A stretch of DNA of 13,057 bases from Akkermansia sp. (GCA_020047775.1 JAIFNK010000205.1:1-13057); one strand, 5' to 3'; shown: positions 1 to 5,591, counted from the first letter of the stretch. A program made the numbers and translations. Notes: generated by a model not told the origin, from the letters alone.

Positions 1-281
1 ATACTGTTTTTCCTGGTGGATTATGGTTGGTTTTGCGGCATCTTGCGACCAATGCAGACCGCTGCGTTCGAGGTTTAGAAGTCGAGTCCATGTCACGGGA
101 CATTTCCGCCACTCGGCCAGCCATCGCGCCTTTCTCATGGGGAAGAACTACCGGGGCGTGGGAGAAATGGCGACAAAAAATTCTACCACGTGCCTGTCCA
201 GCTTCCATAGGCGGGATTTGTTGGTGAAGAGGAAAATCCACTAAAAAGCCTGACTTGCTGTAGTGGAAACTCCGCCGGGGA
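1..281. other. Unassigned stretch at the left edge
   Basis: I recognise no gene here. Several short reading frames exist on both strands. The longest unbroken one runs on the minus strand from an ATG at 208 to the window edge (about 69 codons, rich in Arg, Lys and Ser), so it could be the 5' end of a gene continuing outside the window. It has no recognisable domain and no Shine-Dalgarno sequence, and short open frames are common by chance at this GC content. I treat it as non-coding unless sequence to the left shows otherwise. Confidence 0.3.
237..267 (-). terminator. Possible weak terminator downstream of dus
   Basis: A perfect 7-bp inverted repeat (TCCACTA at 237-243, TAGTGGA at 261-267) has a short inner AGC/GCT pairing. 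Read on the minus strand the stem is followed by TTTT. It lies about 70 bp beyond the dus stop codon, in the right orientation to end that transcript. The stem is AT-rich and the U-tract short, so it is only a candidate. Confidence 0.3.
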
Positions 282-325
282 GAATGAATGAATGAAAGCC
301 GGGATGAATCCCGCGCTCCGTCCGG
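282..325 (+). repeat. 44-bp dispersed repeat, copy A
   Basis: The copy begins with GAAT repeated three times, then GAAAGCCGG, then an imperfect palindrome (GGGA-TGAA-TCCC at 301-312) and a CGCTCC.TCCGG tail. It matches 3503-3546 on the other strand at about 86 percent over 44 bases. It sits 8 bp beyond the dus stop codon and is not part of any supported gene. Inside the palindrome one G-C pair here is an A-T pair in the other copy. Confidence 0.8.
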
Positions 326-333
326 GATGGATT

Positions 334-1368
334 TCAAATGCCTGCCACCAGTGCCTCGAATCCGCAGAACAGCTTGGAACCCACCGGAGGTTTCGCCGGA
401 AGCCGGACGTCGTGGTCGAGATGGCGGCGGCAAATCTCCTGGAAATCTTCCGGCGTCTTTGCCCGGCGCATGTCGTATTCGAAGTCCCCCTCCAGCCCGT
501 GGCTGATGTAGGCGAGCGTTTTTTTCATCCGCTGGACGTGGGCGAGCGGATTGAACTTCGGCGTCTCACGGGCGATCTCGTCGTAAAGCTCGAGCACGTA
601 TTCCCAAAGATCCCGATAGGTCGGATCCGTGGAAGGAGTCGAGGCAAGCGCGGCGCCCAGTTGCGAGAAAATCCACGGATTGCGGATCGCCCCGCGGCCG
701 ACCATCAATCCAGCCGCTCCCGTTTGGGCGAGGTAAGAGAGGCCGGTATCGACATCCACGACATTGCCGTTCGCGATGACCGGGCAGGCCATCGTTCTCA
801 CCGCCATGTGCACAAAATCCGGGTGGACCGGCGTCTGATAGCGTTCCACGACCGTGCGCCCGTGAATCGTCAGGCCGTCGATGCCATGGCTGCGGAAAAT
901 CTCCAACAACCCCGGAAACTCGTCAGCCGCCGTGTACCCGAGCCGCGTCTTGACGGTGAATTTTCCGGGGATCGCCTCGCGCAGGCTGCCAATCAGGCGG
1001 TTGACCGATTCCGGATTGCGCAGCAATCCGCCCCCCGCGTCCTTGCGGCAGACGATCGGTGCCGGGCAGCCGAGGTTCAGATCGATCCCCGCGATGGGAT
1101 GCGCGGCAAGCTCCCGGGCGGTGCGGGCCAGACTCGCCAAATCCCGGCCGATCATCTGCGCAAACACGGGTCGCCCGGTTTCATTCTCCACAATCGAGCG
1201 GAGAATGTAGCGGTTGAGACAGGATTCAGGATGGACGCGGAAATACTCGGTCACAAACCAATCCGGCGTCCCCCGCCGCGCGATCACCCGCATGAACGGA
1301 AGATCCGTCACGTCCTGCATCGGTGCCAGCACCAGCGCCGGCCGGTCGGTCGGCAGAAAATCACGCAT
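334..1368 (-). CDS. tRNA-dihydrouridine synthase (Dus family)
   Basis: This is an FMN-dependent enzyme of 344 residues that reduces uridine to dihydrouridine in the D-loop of tRNA, using NAD(P)H. It has the TIM-barrel Dus layout: an N-terminal FMN-binding motif (LAPMQDVTD, 14-22), the active-site segment NLGCPAP with catalytic Cys101 (98-104), and DAGGGLL (110-116). Next come the phosphate/FMN residues VKTR around Lys140, IHGRT with His169, IANGNV (198-203) and GLMVGRGAIRNPWIF (220-234). All key residues are present and the length is normal. Residue 107 is a second Cys close to the catalytic one. The start is the first ATG in frame and aligns with the family N-terminus. I cannot tell from sequence which of the DusA/B/C position specificities it has. 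It appears to be a single-gene transcription unit. Confidence 0.95.
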   Translation of the reverse strand: MRDFLPTDRPALVLAPMQDVTDLPFMRVIARRGTPDWFVTEYFRVHPESCLNRYILRSIVENETGRPVFAQMIGRDLASLARTARELAAHPIAGIDLNLGCPAPIVCRKDAGGGLLRNPESVNRLIGSLREAIPGKFTVKTRLGYTAADEFPGLLEIFRSHGIDGLTIHGRTVVERYQTPVHPDFVHMAVRTMACPVIANGNVVDVDTGLSYLAQTGAAGLMVGRGAIRNPWIFSQLGAALASTPSTDPTYRDLWEYVLELYDEIARETPKFNPLAHVQRMKKTLAYISHGLEGDFEYDMRRAKTPEDFQEICRRHLDHDVRLPAKPPVGSKLFCGFEALVAGI

Positions 1369-1457
1369 GGGACAGAGCGGTCATGGACATGGCATCGGAC
1401 AGCGCCCACCCGGCACGGTCAAGAAATTCAATTGACACTGAGCCCGCATTATTGGTG

Positions 1458-1490
1458 ACTCCGATAGCTTGACTCACTCCCATAGCTTAA
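1458..1490 (+). repeat. Direct repeat (18-bp spacing) before the PUR-like gene
   Basis: ACTCCgATAGCTTgA at 1458-1472 recurs as ACTCCcATAGCTTaA at 1476-1490, 13 of 15 bases identical with an 18-bp repeat distance, ending right at the GTG start at 1492. It could be a regulator site or a small duplication. A TTGACA lies at 1432 but has no acceptable -10 at 16-18 bp, so I do not call a promoter. Confidence 0.5.
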
Positions 1491-1491
1491 A

Positions 1492-1701
1492 GTGGACACT
1501 GACTTACTACACACGGAAAAAATTCTCGCGGATCGGAAGACATTCTACCTCGATCTCAAATCGAACGTGCGCGGCATGGTCGTCAAGATCACGGAGGACG
1601 TCGGCGGAAATCGCGACACGATCATGGTCCCCGCCGAGATCCTCGGTGACTTCATCGCCGCGCTGACCGACATCAAGGCGACTGCGGACGAGCAGGGGTG
1701 A
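1492..1701 (+). CDS. Small PUR-alpha-like DNA/RNA-binding protein
   Basis: The product has 69 residues and starts at GTG. It resembles a single PUR repeat: a basic strand pair (Lys10 to Asn25, with the pattern RKTFYLDLKSN), then RGMVVKITEDVGGNRDTIMVP (28-47), and a closing helix (EILGDFIAALTDI, 49-61). The same pattern is seen in the bacterial PUR proteins of Bacteroidetes and spirochaetes (DUF3276; Borrelia BpuR), which dimerise to form a PUR domain and bind single-stranded DNA or RNA. A role in nucleic-acid binding, possibly as a translational or transcriptional regulator, is inferred from the family. No Shine-Dalgarno sequence is visible before the GTG, but the encoded N-terminus fits the family. 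The gene is short and preceded by a direct repeat. A weak stem (GGCCT/AGGCC, 1709-1724) lies just past the stop. Confidence 0.65.
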   Translation: MDTDLLHTEKILADRKTFYLDLKSNVRGMVVKITEDVGGNRDTIMVPAEILGDFIAALTDIKATADEQG

Positions 1702-1782
1702 GCCCCCAGGCCTTTCAGGAGGCCAGGGTGCCGTGGGGCGCGTGATCGCAACCTACACCATCATCCGTCAGGAGATCGACTC

Positions 1783-2106
1783 GTGCAGGCGGGGATCGAT
1801 CCCACCAATGCATCGACCGTAGGCTATGTTGGTGTTGCTTTGGGCGATCGAGCCGATTTGGGATTCACCGTGAGGAACACGGGTGGCGCGGACCTTCTTC
1901 TCACCGGCACCCCGAAGGTGGTGACGCAGGGTGGCCAAGGGGCCTTTGTCGTCACAACCCAGCCTGCCGGCAGCGTGTCTCCCTTCGGCGGAAGCACCAC
2001 CTTCACGGTGCGCTTCACCTCACCAGCCCCGGGCTTCGCCTCAGCGAGCATTGTGATCGCAAACAACGATCCGGATGAGGCAAACTTCGTTCTCCAGCCC
2101 GCCTAA
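1783..2106 (+). CDS. Isolated ASH / choice-of-anchor-D domain (probable gene fragment)
   Basis: The 107 residues form one immunoglobulin-like ASH (HYDIN-type) beta-sandwich module. Recognisable elements are the central FTVRNTGGADL, the VTTQPAGSVSPFGGSTTFTVRF strand pair (without its usual continuation), and the closing ASIVIANNDPDE. Such modules normally occur in tandem in large secreted surface proteins of Verrucomicrobiota and Planctomycetes, after a signal peptide and before a C-terminal anchor. Here there is neither signal peptide nor anchor. The frame is open from the previous stop (1702) but has no ATG. A GTG at 1783 with AGGAG 8 bp upstream is the best start. It is either a small expressed protein or, more likely, a remnant of a larger exported protein. 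Confidence 0.5.
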   Translation: MQAGIDPTNASTVGYVGVALGDRADLGFTVRNTGGADLLLTGTPKVVTQGGQGAFVVTTQPAGSVSPFGGSTTFTVRFTSPAPGFASASIVIANNDPDEANFVLQPA

Positions 2107-2129
2107 GCATTCCCTTCCCTTCAAAAGTA

Positions 2130-2194
2130 GGGTTTTACCCCATGGTGTCGCTGCGGAGAGACAGTGTAGCTTCTCCTCAGTGTCGGCACCATGG
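2130..2194 (+). promoter_or_regulatory. Structured element upstream of the ice-binding gene
   Basis: GGGT-TTT-ACCC (2130-2140) is an 11-bp perfect inverted repeat. It shares its last base with a long imperfect hairpin at 2140-2194. That hairpin pairs CCATGGTG (2140-2147) with CACCATGG (2187-2194), then a T-G wobble, CG/CG, a 3-nt bulge, CTG/CAG, a C-T mismatch, and GGAGA (2155-2159) with TCTCC (2172-2176), leaving a 12-nt loop. About 19 pairs form in 55 nt. No U-tract follows, so it is not a standard terminator. It lies 97 bp before the ATG of the ice-binding gene and could be a leader RNA structure, a processing site, or a small mobile or repeat element. Confidence 0.55.
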
Positions 2195-2291
2195 TTGGAG
2201 CAACGGGTTATAACATTTTCCTTGGCCCGAGGGATGAGCCAGCCTTGATCCGACAGATAGATATTTCCGGGTTATCCAACTGTTTGTAATT

Positions 2292-3053
2292 ATGAAAACC
2301 TCGCCTTACACCGTCTCAATCCGTCCCGCCGCCATTGGGGCCTGCCTTGCCTTCGCCGCTCACGCTCACGGTGCCGTGAATCTCGGCACGGCCGCGTCAT
2401 TCGGAATTCTCGGCGCGTCAACCGTCACTAACACCGGTCCCACGGTGATCACGGGTGATCTGGGTGTGAGTCCCGGCACCGCGATCACCGGGTTCCCTCC
2501 CGGAACAATCACCGGAACTTCACACTCGAATGACGCGGTCGCCGTTCAGGCACAAGTCGATGCAAAAATAGCTTACGATAACATGGCGTTGCTCCCGGCT
2601 GGTATGATTCTGACAGGCTCAAATCTCGGCGGACTCACTCTCTTGCCGGGTGTCTATTTCTTTTCCACCAGTGCGGACCTGACTGGGATACTGACCTTGA
2701 ATGGTAATGGCGAAGCCAATCCGGAGTTCATCTTTCAGATAGGCTCAACGTTCATCGCGGCTTCCAGTGCCGCGATCATCACAATTGGTGGTGCGAATCC
2801 CAGCCAAGTATATTTTCAAGTTGGCAGCTCCGCCACCTTGGGGACGAACAGTGAGATTGTGGGCACCATCATCGCCAATACGAGTGTCACCTTCAACACC
2901 GGTGCCGATCTGACCGGTCGGGCGATCGCTCTCACAGGAGCTGTCACCCTCGACACGAACCAAGTTGTTCCTGAGCCGTCCTCTGCGGTTCTCCTGGTCT
3001 CGGGTTTGGTCTCTCTGTTCACGCTGAGAAGGCGTCCTTTGATCAAAGGCTGA
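2292..3053 (+). CDS. Ice-binding protein (DUF3494) with PEP-CTERM anchor
   Basis: The product has 253 residues in three parts. Residues 1-28 are a signal peptide (basic start, hydrophobic core, small residues before VNLG). Residues 29-222 form the DUF3494 ice-binding beta-solenoid. Hallmarks are NLGTAASFGILGASTVTNTG, VITGDLGVSPGT, GFPPGT, LGGLTLLPGVYFFS, PEFIFQIGS, the QVYFQVGSSATLGTNSE turn and GRAIALTGAVTLDTN. The tail is a PEP-CTERM sorting signal: PEP at 227-229, a hydrophobic helix 232-244, then Arg-rich RRR at 246-248. Family members bind ice crystals and inhibit recrystallisation. The tail predicts export, exosortase processing and surface or extracellular-matrix attachment; no exosortase gene is in this window. 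There is no clear Shine-Dalgarno before the ATG, and the start is set by the signal peptide. Ice binding was not tested here, and some DUF3494 proteins may act as adhesins. Confidence 0.93.
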   Translation: MKTSPYTVSIRPAAIGACLAFAAHAHGAVNLGTAASFGILGASTVTNTGPTVITGDLGVSPGTAITGFPPGTITGTSHSNDAVAVQAQVDAKIAYDNMALLPAGMILTGSNLGGLTLLPGVYFFSTSADLTGILTLNGNGEANPEFIFQIGSTFIAASSAAIITIGGANPSQVYFQVGSSATLGTNSEIVGTIIANTSVTFNTGADLTGRAIALTGAVTLDTNQVVPEPSSAVLLVSGLVSLFTLRRRPLIKG

Positions 3054-3083
3054 AACGGGCCATCGATCCCTGGTTTGATCCTT
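3041..3083. terminator. Possible weak terminator between convergent genes
   Basis: GATCAAA (3041-3047) pairs with TTTGATC (3074-3080). A small GGG/CCC pairing lies inside and CTTT follows. It overlaps the end of the ice-binding gene and sits between it and folB, which converge. The long loop and AT-rich stem make this a weak candidate. Confidence 0.25.
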
Positions 3084-3131
3084 TCCTATACGGTGATGCG
3101 CGTGCGGAGCGTGGTGTGACCCAGCTCCAAA

Positions 3132-3482
3132 TCACCGCCCGCGCTCCAGGTGCACCGCGACGCATTCGGTATCCGGCAGGATGTGTTTCTCGATGGAGAC
3201 GGCGACTCGCTCCAGCGGATGGTTTCCCAGCAGATGGTCCGCGATCTCCACGGCGAGCGTCTCGATGAGGCGGCGGGGACGGGCGGCGGCGAGCGCCTGG
3301 ATTTCCAGGGAAACGGCGTGATAATCAATCGTCCGCGAGATGTCGTCGGCCAGTCCGGCGAAGCCCTGGGACGGGGTCATGCGGAGGGTGACGAGCAACG
3401 TCTGGCAGACGGCGCGCTCCTCGTCGGGCACGCCGATGAGGGTGCTGACGCGCAGGCGGCGGATCTCGATGAGGTCAGGCAT
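3132..3482 (-). CDS. folB: Dihydroneopterin aldolase (FolB family)
   Basis: The product has 116 residues. FolB converts 7,8-dihydroneopterin to 6-hydroxymethyl-dihydropterin and glycolaldehyde in folate synthesis, as a cytoplasmic octamer. Seen in order: LRVSTLIGVPDEER (10-23, with the conserved Glu21/22), the Q-TLLVTLRM strand, DDISRTIDYHAV (46-56, with Tyr54), RPRRLIETLAVEIADHLL (68-85, substrate-binding Glu74), and a VSIEKHILPDT segment containing the catalytic-type Lys99. All usual catalytic positions are filled. I chose the ATG at 3482 because the protein then starts directly at the first beta strand. An upstream ATG at 3536 would add 18 residues that are encoded inside the dispersed repeat, which is unlikely to be coding. 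FolX-type epimerase activity cannot be excluded from sequence. Confidence 0.9.
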   Translation of the reverse strand: MPDLIEIRRLRVSTLIGVPDEERAVCQTLLVTLRMTPSQGFAGLADDISRTIDYHAVSLEIQALAAARPRRLIETLAVEIADHLLGNHPLERVAVSIEKHILPDTECVAVHLERGR

Positions 3483-3502
3483 GGGGCGGTTTGAGAGGTG
3501 CG

Positions 3503-3546
3503 CCGGATGGAGCGTGGAATCTATTCCGGCTTTCATTCATTCATTC
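3503..3546 (-). repeat. 44-bp dispersed repeat, copy B
   Basis: This is the inverted second copy of the element at 282-325. It has the same GAAT triple repeat and GAAAGCCGG, a matching palindrome (GGAATCTATTCC at 3516-3527 on the plus strand), and the ACGCTCCATCCGG tail. It lies immediately upstream of folB, 20 bp before the chosen start. One palindrome pair is A-T here against G-C in copy A, while the pair just outside (C-G in A) is lost. Confidence 0.8.
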
Positions 3547-3560
3547 GAGGGTAGGACTGG

Positions 3561-3588
3561 GAACATCGAACATTGAACATCGAAGTGG
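3561..3588 (+). repeat. Phased heptad repeat GAACATY
   Basis: GAACATC, GAACATT and GAACATC follow one another without a gap (3561-3581), then the degenerate GAAGTGG (3582-3588). The stretch lies in the 142-bp spacer between the HAD-Nudix gene and folB, next to dispersed repeat copy B. I recall the same heptad as a common intergenic motif in Verrucomicrobiota and Planctomycetes, where it is often mis-predicted as protein; that memory is unverified here. Confidence 0.7.
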
Positions 3589-3624
3589 AAGAGGATGAGA
3601 ACCAAGAAATGACGTTTGGAATTT

Positions 3625-4668
3625 TCAAGGTGGGAGAAGGGCTTTTTCGAGGACTTCCATGAGCAGGAAGCGGGTGGGCTGGTTGAGATTGAGGGCAAGC
3701 GCGTCCGCCGGGGTGATCCAGCGGAATTCTTCCGCCTCGTCGTTGAGGCGGACGGCGGTGGTGGTGGCCTGGGCGACGTAGTTGAGCAGGAGAAAATGCT
3801 CGGGGCGCATGAACTCGGGGGAGTCGATGCAGTCCTGGACGAGGGCGAACCGGATGTCGCGGAGGGCGAGGCCGGTCTCCTCGAGGATCTCGCGGCGGAG
3901 GGCGTCGGTGGAGGCTTCGCCGCGTTCGATTTTCCCGCCGGGGATGCCCCAGCGGTCGCCCCATTTGTGGGTGCGCACCATCAGCACGTGGCCGCTTCCA
4001 TCGTGAATCAACGCGCCGACCGTGGCGACGGGTCGCGAAGTGCTGCGGCGGCGGTCGAGCAGGGCGCGCAGCACACCAAGGTCGGGCACGGTGATGTCGG
4101 GACGCACGGCGGCGAGAATTTCCGCATGGTTGTAGCCGGTGAGCACGGCAATGGAGGAAATACCGCCGTGACGGGCGGTTTCCACGTCGTGGGTCATGTC
4201 GCCGACGAGGGCGGTCTCGGCGGGGTCGAGACCGTGGTCTGCGAGGATCCGATGGATGACCTCGCGCTTGTCGAGCACGCCGGAGTAAGTGGCTTCGAAG
4301 TGGTGACGCAGGCCGAACTCGTCCATCTGGCGCTCGAACGCGAGGGTGTCCATGGAGGTCAGGACGAAGGCGCGGACGCCCAGCGCGGCGCACCATTCGA
4401 GCTTTTCGCGGGCGTGGGGCAGGACGGTGACGGGCGAGACGGCGGAGTCGAAGGCCGGGCGAAAATGGGCTTCAAGTTCCTCCAGCGGGACCCCGGGCAG
4501 GTGTTGGTCGTAGAATTCCCGGTAAGGCAGCCGGAAAGCGCGGCGGAAGCCCTCGCGGTCGAAGGCGGCGATTTCATATTTGGCGAGTACGGCATTGGTC
4601 GCCTCGATGACCGGGCCGAGATCGTCCACCAGCGTTCCGGACCAGTCGAAGATGAGGTTGCTAAACAT
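3625..4668 (-). CDS. HAD hydrolase - Nudix hydrolase fusion
   Basis: The product has 347 residues and two catalytic domains. Residues 1-207 are a HAD (phosphoglycolate-phosphatase-like) domain. Motif I is DWSGTLVDD with nucleophile Asp8, motif II is LTSMD (Thr104/Ser105), motif III is Lys134, and motif IV is GDMTHD with Asp157/Asp161. Residues 214-347 are a Nudix domain with a perfect Nudix box: G245-x5-E251-x7-REILEETGL (to 267), preceded by WGDRWGIPGG. The HAD part probably removes phosphate from a small metabolite, and the Nudix part cleaves a nucleoside diphosphate-linked substrate. The joint substrate is unknown. Oddly, the second Asp of DxD is Ser10, as in the phosphonatase-type HADs, which have Ala there. 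Both domains are complete and in one frame, so this is a true fusion and not a sequencing join. It is downstream of dciA across an inverted-repeat spacer. Confidence 0.9.
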   Translation of the reverse strand: MFSNLIFDWSGTLVDDLGPVIEATNAVLAKYEIAAFDREGFRRAFRLPYREFYDQHLPGVPLEELEAHFRPAFDSAVSPVTVLPHAREKLEWCAALGVRAFVLTSMDTLAFERQMDEFGLRHHFEATYSGVLDKREVIHRILADHGLDPAETALVGDMTHDVETARHGGISSIAVLTGYNHAEILAAVRPDITVPDLGVLRALLDRRRSTSRPVATVGALIHDGSGHVLMVRTHKWGDRWGIPGGKIERGEASTDALRREILEETGLALRDIRFALVQDCIDSPEFMRPEHFLLLNYVAQATTTAVRLNDEAEEFRWITPADALALNLNQPTRFLLMEVLEKALLPP

Positions 4669-4692
4669 GGGGAGGGAAAAACTTTAGACACC

Positions 4693-4782
4693 AGAATCCA
4701 GAATCCAGAGTCAAGAAACTGGAATGTGGAATGGTGGGGTGGTATCGCGTTTCTTGTTTCTGGAATCCGGACTCTGGATTCT
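4693..4782. repeat. Inverted-repeat spacer built on 7-bp units (CCAGAAT)
   Basis: Heptads of the CCAGAAT type run from about 4691 to 4726. The complementary type (TTCTGG / ACTCTGG) lies at 4751-4782. A 13-bp perfect inverted repeat joins 4700-4712 with 4770-4782, and an 8-bp one joins 4712-4719 with 4749-4756. The right arm reaches the dciA stop codon. The spacer lies between dciA and the HAD-Nudix gene on the same strand and could form a large hairpin in a read-through transcript. There is no U-tract directly after it. Confidence 0.75.
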
Positions 4783-5153
4783 CATCCGAGTTGGAACTTG
4801 ATTGATTGGATGCGCCCCTCGCCGAGCTGGTTGCGGATGCGGGCCAGCAGCATGGGTTTCATTTGCTCCAGTTGGAAGCGGAGGGCCGGCTGGGTCACGC
4901 GCAGCACCAGGTGCCCGCCTTTTACGGAAACCGGCTCGGTGTGGCGGGCGATGAAATCTCCGGCATGTTCCTTCCAAGTCGCGCGGACCTGGTCCTCGTG
5001 CAGCCCGTCCTCCGCGCCGGCGGCGCGCAGGATGGCCGCCACGAATTTTTCCGCCAGATGGATGCCGGCGTTCAGATCGGGCGGTTCCCCGGCGCCGCGC
5101 CACTCCCGCAGGATTTCCTCGCGGATTCTGCCGGGGCGTGGGGTTTTCCTCAT
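4782..5153 (-). CDS. dciA: DciA-type protein (DUF721), putative replicative helicase loader
   Basis: The product has 123 residues. DciA proteins interact with the replicative helicase DnaB and replace the phage-derived loaders DnaC/DnaI in most bacteria. The C-terminal half shows the DUF721 fold: WKEHAGDFIARHTEPVSVKGG (about 61-81, split here by function), HLVLRVTQPALRFQLEQMKP, and LLARIRNQLGEGRIQSIKF at the end. The N-terminal 55 residues are charged and likely flexible. I start at the ATG at 5153, which gives a normal length and places the gene 13 bp after the ferredoxin stop. Longer in-frame starts would run through the ferredoxin gene. The tight spacing suggests cotranscription with ferredoxin, although no functional link is known to me. 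DUF721 domains are weakly conserved, so the helicase-loader role is inferred. Confidence 0.8.
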   Translation of the reverse strand: MRKTPRPGRIREEILREWRGAGEPPDLNAGIHLAEKFVAAILRAAGAEDGLHEDQVRATWKEHAGDFIARHTEPVSVKGGHLVLRVTQPALRFQLEQMKPMLLARIRNQLGEGRIQSIKFQLG

Positions 5154-5166
5154 GAGCGTGAGGCGC

Positions 5167-5403
5167 TTAGGCGTCGCCGTCATCGCCGATGGCCTCCACC
5201 GGACAGCCTTCCATGGCTTCGCGGCACTGGGCGATTTCCTCGGCGCTCTCCGGCTGTTTGAAAACGTAGGAATAACCCTCGTCCTCCGCCCGGGTGAAGT
5301 TGGCCGGGGCGGTTTCCCGGCAGAGATCACAGTCGATACACTGGCTGTCCACGTAGAACTTGCCGGTTACGTTTTCCACATTCTTGTCTTCTCGGTCAGC
5401 CAT
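5167..5403 (-). CDS. Small [4Fe-4S] ferredoxin
   Basis: The product is an acidic electron carrier of 78 residues. A single cluster-binding set is visible: Cys22-x2-Cys25-x2-Cys28 in the segment CIDCDLCRETAP, and Cys67 in GCPVEAIG. The extra Cys60 fits the non-ligand cysteine (often disulphide-bonded) of single-cluster ferredoxins of this class. The middle carries the YSYVFKQPES strand typical of the Fer4_13/Fer4_19-like group. It is cytoplasmic, without signal peptide. It is the first gene of a likely minus-strand unit with dciA. Its leader contains a hairpin whose 3' arm ends 8 nt before the ATG, where a Shine-Dalgarno sequence would lie. Its redox partner cannot be told from this window. 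Confidence 0.92.
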   Translation of the reverse strand: MADREDKNVENVTGKFYVDSQCIDCDLCRETAPANFTRAEDEGYSYVFKQPESAEEIAQCREAMEGCPVEAIGDDGDA

Positions 5404-5411
5404 GGAGTTAA

Positions 5412-5430
5412 AAGGGGATTACAGCCCCTT
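5412..5430 (-). promoter_or_regulatory. Hairpin in the ferredoxin leader
   Basis: AAGGGG and CCCCTT form a perfect 6-bp stem around a 7-nt loop, extended weakly by flanking bases. On the minus strand it ends 8 nt before the ferredoxin ATG, so in mRNA it would cover the ribosome landing zone. No Shine-Dalgarno sequence is seen between it and the start. Confidence 0.4.
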
Positions 5431-5544
5431 CGATGCCTCTCCCGGGCTTGTGATGCAACTGGAAATTTCCGGAAACCGATGATCGCTTGATCAATTTGGC
5501 GTTTGGTTCATGGTGGAGTGGAAAATCGTGCCCGGCTTTCGCAC

Positions 5545-5573
5545 TGGTCAAGTCGGAGTCCACGAATTAAAAT
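5545..5573 (+). promoter_or_regulatory. Candidate sigma-70-type promoter for the membrane protein - hemQ unit
   Basis: TGGTCA (5545-5550, 4 of 6 to the -35 consensus), a 17-bp spacer and TAAAAT (5568-5573, 5 of 6 to -10) lie 18 bp before the ATG at 5592. Transcription would start about 11 nt before the ATG, giving a very short leader. The call rests on consensus match alone. Confidence 0.35.
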
Positions 5574-5591
5574 GCCTATTCGCTGCCGACC

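Noticed and set aside
292..1458. A 388-codon plus-strand frame opposite dus
   Set aside because: The minus-strand Dus protein has complete catalytic motifs. The plus-strand frame begins inside the dispersed repeat and shows no family resemblance.
2185..2199. Sigma-54-like promoter (GGCAC-N5-TTGGA) before the ice-binding gene
   Set aside because: The essential -12 GC is GG, and the site coincides with the arm of the hairpin, so the match may be chance. It is kept only as a hint in the related finding.
282..3546. A composite transposon bounded by the inverted 44-bp repeats
   Set aside because: The segment contains ordinary housekeeping genes and no transposase, and the repeat looks like one of several dispersed intergenic families, not terminal inverted repeats.
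3616..5490. A 624-codon open frame on the plus strand opposite the HAD-Nudix, dciA and ferredoxin genes
   Set aside because: It lies antisense to three well-supported genes, has no recognisable domain, is rich in Gly/Glu/Val as expected from the complement of GC-rich codons, and even runs through the intergenic repeats.
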